A model generated the notes under the pieces. The model did no database searches and was not told where the DNA came from. It worked only from the letters and a program-made list of their open reading frames with translations. From JABFRJ01 sp033812735 (GTDB taxonomy: Bacteria; Pseudomonadota; Alphaproteobacteria; Rhizobiales; Hyphomicrobiaceae), in assembly GCA_033812735.1 (NCBI GenBank), contig JAPXTA010000007.1:1-64000 (forward strand): 64,000 nucleotides of DNA, given 5' to 3'. Below are positions 59,985 to 64,000 of the stretch, one piece after another (position 1 is the stretch's first letter; each line of letters opens with the position of its first letter). A program made the translations under genes and the position numbers.

Positions 59985-61043
59985 ATGGCGAAGGTCAGAC
60001 AGTCGGACCAGACATCGGCGCGGCTGCACCGGACGTTATCGACCCCACGCAGAGCCTTGGTGAACATGACTTTGTTCGTGATCCTGATCGGGATCATCGC
60101 GGCAGTCCTGGTGCCTCAGCTTCAATCTGCAATTCTGACGAACCCGTTCTTGAACGGCCTCATCATCGCGGTTCTCGGCTTCGGCGTGCTTTACGCGTTC
60201 GGCCAGGTTCTGCGCCTTTACCCGGAAATTCGCTGGGTGAACGCGTTCCGCATCGCCGATCCGGGATTGAACGCGGGCCACCGGCCAACGCTTCTTGCGC
60301 CGATGGCGACGATGCTTCGGGATCGCACGGGCGCCTTGTCGCTGTCGGCGACGTCGATGCGGTCGATCATGGATTCGATCGGGTCGAGGCTGGATGAGGC
60401 GCGGGAGACGGGCCGCTATCTGGTCAGCCTCTTGGTGTTCCTCGGCCTGCTCGGCACGTTTTGGGGGCTTCTCGATACGATTGGCTCGGTCGGGAAGGCG
60501 ATCGGGGCCTTGGATACGAAGGCAGCGGCCGACTCGGGCGCGATGTTCCAGGATTTGAAGGATGGCTTGGCAGCCCCGCTCAGAGGCATGGGCACGGCAT
60601 TCTCGGCATCATTGCTCGGTCTGGCTGGGTCTTTGGTGCTGGGGTTTCTCGAGTTGCAGGCGAGCCACGCCCAGTCCCGTTTCTACAATGAGCTCGAAGA
60701 ATGGTTGTCCGGGATTACCGAGCTATCTCCTGGGGCCGGCGGCGTTGGCGGATCGGATGCGACGGCGCGGCAGCTGCAAGCGACGCTGTTTGAAATGCAG
60801 CGCGTATTGATCGAGGTGTCACAGAGGTTGGAGACGCCGCCACAACTGCCATCCGCTGCTGCCGAGGCAGGGGGCGCCGATACAGGGGTGCGGGATTTGG
60901 CGCGTGGTGTCGACCAGCTCGTCAAACAGATGCGCGCTGAGCAAAAGGTCGTGCGCGAATGGGTCGACGAGCAATCGGCACAGCAGGGCGAGGTGGCGGC
61001 GGTGCTTAAAGAGCTCGCGGGCATCGTTCGCAACCCGAAGTGA
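59985..61043 (+). CDS. MotA/TolQ/ExbB-like proton-channel protein
   Basis: A 352-residue membrane protein with an N-terminal membrane segment pair (MTLFVILIGIIAAVLVPQL and LNGLIIAVLGFGVLYAFG), a long cytoplasmic part, and the MotA/TolQ/ExbB signature in YLVSLLVFLGLLGTFWGLLDTIGSVGKAI and GMGTAFSASLLGLAGSLVLGFLEL. The C-terminal 90 residues form a predicted coiled coil (LARGVDQLVKQMRAEQKVVREWVDEQSAQQGEV). It is followed by a MotB/OmpA-like gene 31 bases later, so the pair is probably an energised stator. The usual flagellar context is absent, and ExbD/TolR is replaced by the OmpA-domain protein. Confidence 0.9.
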   Translation: MAKVRQSDQTSARLHRTLSTPRRALVNMTLFVILIGIIAAVLVPQLQSAILTNPFLNGLIIAVLGFGVLYAFGQVLRLYPEIRWVNAFRIADPGLNAGHRPTLLAPMATMLRDRTGALSLSATSMRSIMDSIGSRLDEARETGRYLVSLLVFLGLLGTFWGLLDTIGSVGKAIGALDTKAAADSGAMFQDLKDGLAAPLRGMGTAFSASLLGLAGSLVLGFLELQASHAQSRFYNELEEWLSGITELSPGAGGVGGSDATARQLQATLFEMQRVLIEVSQRLETPPQLPSAAAEAGGADTGVRDLARGVDQLVKQMRAEQKVVREWVDEQSAQQGEVAAVLKELAGIVRNPK

Positions 61044-61074
61044 AGCACCAGACTTGATGATTGGGCGCTGACCA

Positions 61075-62103
61075 ATGGCACTCGGACGCGGACGACGGCG
61101 TGAGTCTTACGGCGAGTTTTGGCCGGCGTACGTTGACGTGCTGTCGACGCTGCTGATGGTCTTTACGCTGCTGCTGTCGATTTTCATGCTGTCGCAGTTC
61201 TACGTCAGCCAGGAGTCGAGCGGTAAAGACAACGCGCTGCGGCGGTTGACGCGGCAGATCGCCGAGCTGACCAGTTTGCTGTCGTTGGAACAGGGCAAAG
61301 TCAAAGGCTCGCAGGACGAATTGGCCTCATTACAGGCCTCGCTCGCCTCGCTTCAGGCCGAGAATTCGAGGCTACTCAGCGCGGCTGGGCTTGGTGACGA
61401 GAAGGCCTCCAAGGCCGAGGCGCGGGCCAGCGCGCTGTCAGCCGAACTCGAAGCATCGAAGAATCTCTCGACCGAAGCCCTTTCGAAAGTCGATCTCCTC
61501 AACCAGCAGATCGCGGCATTGGGCCGGCAGATGGCCGCGATCCAGGAGGCGCTGGCAGCTGCCGAGGCGAAAGACAAAGACGCGCAGGCGCGAATTTCGG
61601 ACCTTGGGCAGCGCCTGAATGTGGCCCTCGCCAAGCAAGTGCAGGAGTTGCAGAGGTATCGCTCGGATTTCTTCGGCCGGCTTCGTGAGCTATTGAAGGA
61701 CCGCAAGGACATTCGCGTCGTCGGGGACCGTTTCGTGTTCCAGTCCGAGGTGCTGTTTCCATCCGGTCAGGCGACGATGACGCCCGAGGGACTTGCCGCG
61801 ATTGACCAACTCGCTTCTGCAATCGTGGAGCTTGAGAAGTCGATCCCAAGAGAGGTCGACTGGGCATTGCAGGTCGACGGCCACACCGACGCGCGGCCCA
61901 TCGCCAGCTCCGTGTTTCCGTCAAACTGGGAGCTCTCCAGTGCGCGCGCGACCTCGGTGGTTAAGTACCTTATCAGCCGTGGAGTCCCGCCGAAACGGCT
62001 GGTTGCGGCCGGCTATGGCGAGTTCCAGCCACTCGAGGAGGGGGCCAGCGACGACGTGCTGCGGCGGAACCGGCGGATCGAGCTGAAATTGACCAATCGC
62101 TAA
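61075..62103 (+). CDS. MotB-like protein with coiled coil and OmpA peptidoglycan-binding domain
   Basis: A 342-residue protein: a cytoplasmic start, one membrane helix (VDVLSTLLMVFTLLLSIFMLS) preceded by the channel aspartate Asp21 in YVDVLSTLL, a long coiled coil (about 45-215, rich in Leu/Ala/Glu/Gln heptads such as LRRLTRQIAELTSLLSLEQGK), and a C-terminal OmpA domain (about 225-340: VFQSEVLFPSGQATMTPEGL, VDGHTDARPI, SNWELSSARATSVVKYL, NRRIELKLTNR) that binds peptidoglycan. The Asp is the proton-path residue expected for a MotB-type stator. The partner is the MotA-like gene before it. Confidence 0.92.
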   Translation: MALGRGRRRESYGEFWPAYVDVLSTLLMVFTLLLSIFMLSQFYVSQESSGKDNALRRLTRQIAELTSLLSLEQGKVKGSQDELASLQASLASLQAENSRLLSAAGLGDEKASKAEARASALSAELEASKNLSTEALSKVDLLNQQIAALGRQMAAIQEALAAAEAKDKDAQARISDLGQRLNVALAKQVQELQRYRSDFFGRLRELLKDRKDIRVVGDRFVFQSEVLFPSGQATMTPEGLAAIDQLASAIVELEKSIPREVDWALQVDGHTDARPIASSVFPSNWELSSARATSVVKYLISRGVPPKRLVAAGYGEFQPLEEGASDDVLRRNRRIELKLTNR

Positions 62104-62223
62104 GCAGGCTTATTTTGCGTAGGGATGCGGCGGTTTCCGCGGTAGAAATCTGCTCGGGATTGGCCTATATGACGCGCGGATGACGCCACATGATGCACCA
62201 TGGGCGCCGGGAGCGCTGAGACG

Positions 62224-63744
62224 ATGACCAATCAGGCCGGCAGCAACAAACGCCAGCTTTCCGACGGTCAGCCGCCTTCCATCCACTCACCAACCATATT
62301 CGATCCGGAGGAAGACCGGCTGCACGAGGAGTGCGGGGTATTCGGCGTGTTCGGTAATCCGGAGGCTGCGGCGCTGACGGCGCTTGGCCTGCACGCGCTG
62401 CAGCATCGCGGCCAGGAAGGCTGCGGCATCGTGACCTTCGATGGCGAGCGCTTCAATCAAGAGCGCCGGCTCGGTCTCGTCGGCGACAATCTCAATACGG
62501 CCGATGTCATCGGCCGGCTCGAGGGATCTATCGCGGTCGGCCACAACCGCTATTCGACGACGGGCGGCGACAGTATCCGCAACGTACAGCCGTTTTTCGC
62601 CGATCTGGACACTTGCGGATTTGCACTCGCGCACAACGGCAATCTGACCAATGCCCGGGCGATCCGGCGCGAGCTGATTGCCGGCGGGTCGATGTTCCAC
62701 GCAACGTCTGACACCGAGGTCATCCTCCACCTCATCGCCAGGTCGCGCAAGCGCCGCATCGTCGAGCGGCTGGTCGATGCGTTGCTGCAGATCGAAGGCG
62801 CGTATGCCCTCGTCTGTGTGACGAACGACATGCTGATCGGCGCGCGCGATCCGGTCGGCATCCGGCCGTTGATGCTCGGTAAACTCGGGTCTTCGTACAT
62901 CCTCGCATCCGAGACGTGCGCGCTCGATATCGTCGGCGCTGAATTCGTGCGCGAGATCGAGAACGGCGAGATCGTCACCATCACCAAGGATGGGGTCGAG
63001 AGTCATCGCCCGTTCCCGCGGCGGCCGGCGCGGCCGTGTGTGTTCGAGTACGTGTATTTCTCGCGGCCCGATTCGGTCTTGAGCGGACGGCAGGTTTACG
63101 AGGTCCGCCGGGCGATGGGGCGCGAGCTGGCGCGGGAAGCGCCTGTCGATGCCGATGTCGTTGTTCCCATTCCCGATTCGGGCGTTCCGGCGGCAATCGG
63201 TTATGCACGTGAAAGCGGCATTCCGTTCGAACTCGGCATCATTCGCAATCACTATGTCGGGCGCACGTTCATCGAGCCGGAGCAGCGCATCCGGCAACTC
63301 GGTGTAAAGCTCAAGCACTCAGCGAACCGCTCGACGGTGCGCGGTAATCGGATCGTTCTGATTGACGACAGCATCGTGCGCGGCACGACGTCGAAGAAGA
63401 TTGTGCAGATGATGTTCGATGCGGGCGCGAAGGAGGTACACATGCGCATCTCGTCGCCGCCGATTACGCATCCGGACTTCTACGGAATCGATACGCCGCG
63501 TGTGAAGGATTTGCTTGCCGCGAATATGAGCGTCGAGGAGATGCGCGCGTTCGTCGGTGCGACGAGCCTGGCGTTCATTTCGATCGACGGGTTGTATCGT
63601 TCGCTCGGTTACGATGGCCGCGACATGCGCAGCCCGCAGTTTACAGACCATTGCTTCACGGGCGACTATCCGACGCGGCTCGTCGATCTCGATGGCGTCA
63701 CGCAAAACCTGCAGATGTCACTGCTGTCGGAAGCGCGGACGTAG
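62224..63744 (+). CDS. purF: Amidophosphoribosyltransferase PurF
   Basis: PurF makes 5-phosphoribosylamine from PRPP and glutamine, the committed step of purine synthesis. From ATG 62224 the 506-residue protein has a 36-residue propeptide and the nucleophile Cys37 in EECGVFGVFG, which becomes the N-terminus after self-cleavage. The glutaminase part continues with HALQHRGQEGCG and RYSTTGG. The PRPP loop is RIVLIDDSIVRGTTS. The end CVDCG-type region of clostridial forms is absent, as in other alphaproteobacteria; whether the cluster-binding cysteines are present was not established. Upstream genes are the MotAB-like pair rather than the common cvpA. Confidence 0.95.
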   Translation: MTNQAGSNKRQLSDGQPPSIHSPTIFDPEEDRLHEECGVFGVFGNPEAAALTALGLHALQHRGQEGCGIVTFDGERFNQERRLGLVGDNLNTADVIGRLEGSIAVGHNRYSTTGGDSIRNVQPFFADLDTCGFALAHNGNLTNARAIRRELIAGGSMFHATSDTEVILHLIARSRKRRIVERLVDALLQIEGAYALVCVTNDMLIGARDPVGIRPLMLGKLGSSYILASETCALDIVGAEFVREIENGEIVTITKDGVESHRPFPRRPARPCVFEYVYFSRPDSVLSGRQVYEVRRAMGRELAREAPVDADVVVPIPDSGVPAAIGYARESGIPFELGIIRNHYVGRTFIEPEQRIRQLGVKLKHSANRSTVRGNRIVLIDDSIVRGTTSKKIVQMMFDAGAKEVHMRISSPPITHPDFYGIDTPRVKDLLAANMSVEEMRAFVGATSLAFISIDGLYRSLGYDGRDMRSPQFTDHCFTGDYPTRLVDLDGVTQNLQMSLLSEART

Positions 63745-63749
63745 GGGCG

Positions 63750-63773
63750 GCGTTTTCTGCCATCAGGAAACGC
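63750..63773 (+). terminator. Possible terminator hairpin after purF
   Basis: GCGTTTTCTG and CAGGAAACGC form a 10-bp stem with one G-U pair and a CCAT loop, starting five bases after the purF stop. Only isolated T residues follow, so its strength is uncertain. Confidence 0.4.
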
Positions 63774-63833
63774 ACTGTATTATCTGGATCAATTGTGGTT
63801 GATTGACTTGGCCGAATCTGGTCCTCCTGGTTT

Positions 63834-64000
63834 ATGGCCGATGATTGGGAAGGTAGAGTAGCTGCGTCTCTCCAAGTGAGACCCAGCTATCCGAATCAGT
63901 ATGCGCAGGAACTCGCCGAAGTTAGGCGCAAGTATCTGCGTGATTGGTCAGTTGTAAAGCGCACCAGATTCAATGCGGCGAAGCGATACGAGCGCAAAAA
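63834..64000 (+). CDS. Hypothetical protein, partial (runs off the window)
   Basis: From ATG 63834 the frame is open to the last base (55 codons), starting MADDWEGRVAASLQVRPSYP and continuing with a basic, Arg/Lys/Tyr-rich segment (ELAEVRRKYLRDWSVVKRTR). The upstream GTCCTCCTGG is not a ribosome-binding site on this strand, and base composition is lower in GC than the neighbouring genes. No family recognised. It may be a real gene or a chance frame. Confidence 0.35.
   Translation, partial: MADDWEGRVAASLQVRPSYPNQYAQELAEVRRKYLRDWSVVKRTRFNAAKRYERK

Noticed and set aside
59985..62103. Zorya anti-phage system
   Set aside because: The MotA/MotB-like pair resembles ZorA/ZorB in domain type, but neither ZorC/ZorD nor ZorE is nearby and the surroundings (nth, DUF2244, purF) are housekeeping genes.

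Overview
The window is about 61-64% GC, densely coded, and looks like the chromosome of an alphaproteobacterium of the order Hyphomicrobiales (Rhizobiales), perhaps a Hyphomicrobium-like or related free-living lineage. The reasons are the mnmG-rsmG-parA-parB partition locus, the prfA-prmC-DUF4167 group, a lysC-ptsP pair, an nth-DUF2244 pair, opgC, a class II (B12-dependent) ribonucleotide reductase and many short GTGA/ATGA gene overlaps. No phage, insertion sequence, CRISPR array, rRNA or tRNA was found.

Layout. 1-4640 (+): end of mnmG, rsmG (apparently starting at ATT and containing a parS site), parA, parB, hisE, coaA. 4644-7844 (-): a repeat-containing AT-hook-like protein, an exported TPR protein, trmB and an HNH protein. 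8053-11880 (+): a 1275-residue hydantoinase/5-oxoprolinase A-B fusion ending at a perfect bidirectional terminator. 11964-15817 (-): DUF4167 protein, prmC and prfA. 16004-17460 (+): a ferredoxin and its P450. 17472-19551: nadK, cutA, plsC. 19642-22095 (+): nrdJ behind a good sigma70-type promoter. 22109-26243 (-): prpE followed by TRAP permease subunits without a binding protein. 26414-31158: a TauE-type permease, opgC, trhO and an acyl-CoA synthetase. 31334-35036 (+): lysC and ptsP.

35546-38610 (-): an M15 peptidase translationally coupled to a GMC oxidoreductase, then a GNAT acetyltransferase. 38611-39233 is a gene-poor stretch holding inverted repeats, one short ORF with a strong ribosome-binding site and a very strong intrinsic terminator. 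It is followed by a vapBC toxin-antitoxin operon with a palindromic operator (39197-39895). 39900-45383 (mostly -): a pyrimidine nucleotidase, an unknown membrane protein, a MoxR ATPase, a VOC protein, an SDR and a SulP transporter. 45563-51043 (+): a biotin-dependent carboxylase alpha subunit, lysA, a small secreted protein and comM. 51076-53406 (-): a small membrane protein and nadE. 53547-55944 (+): a tightly coupled GT2 / YdjC-type deacetylase / GtrA cassette. 55955-58420 (-): two acyl-CoA dehydrogenases. 58552-63744: nth, DUF2244, a MotA/TolQ-like and MotB/OmpA-like pair, and purF. The window ends inside a small open frame.

Functional threads. Chromosome segregation (ParA, ParB, parS) sits beside tRNA/rRNA modification genes. 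Translation termination (RF1 and its methylase PrmC) is adjacent to an Arg/Asp-rich DUF4167 protein. Acyl-CoA metabolism recurs (PrpE, acyl-CoA synthetase, two dehydrogenases, biotin carboxylase). Envelope work is represented by OpgC, PlsC, the M15 peptidase, the energised MotA/MotB-like pair and the GT2-deacetylase-GtrA cassette. That cassette is the best candidate for an under-described system here; by analogy to FlmF2/NaxD it may make an undecaprenyl-linked amino sugar for lipid A or another surface glycan.
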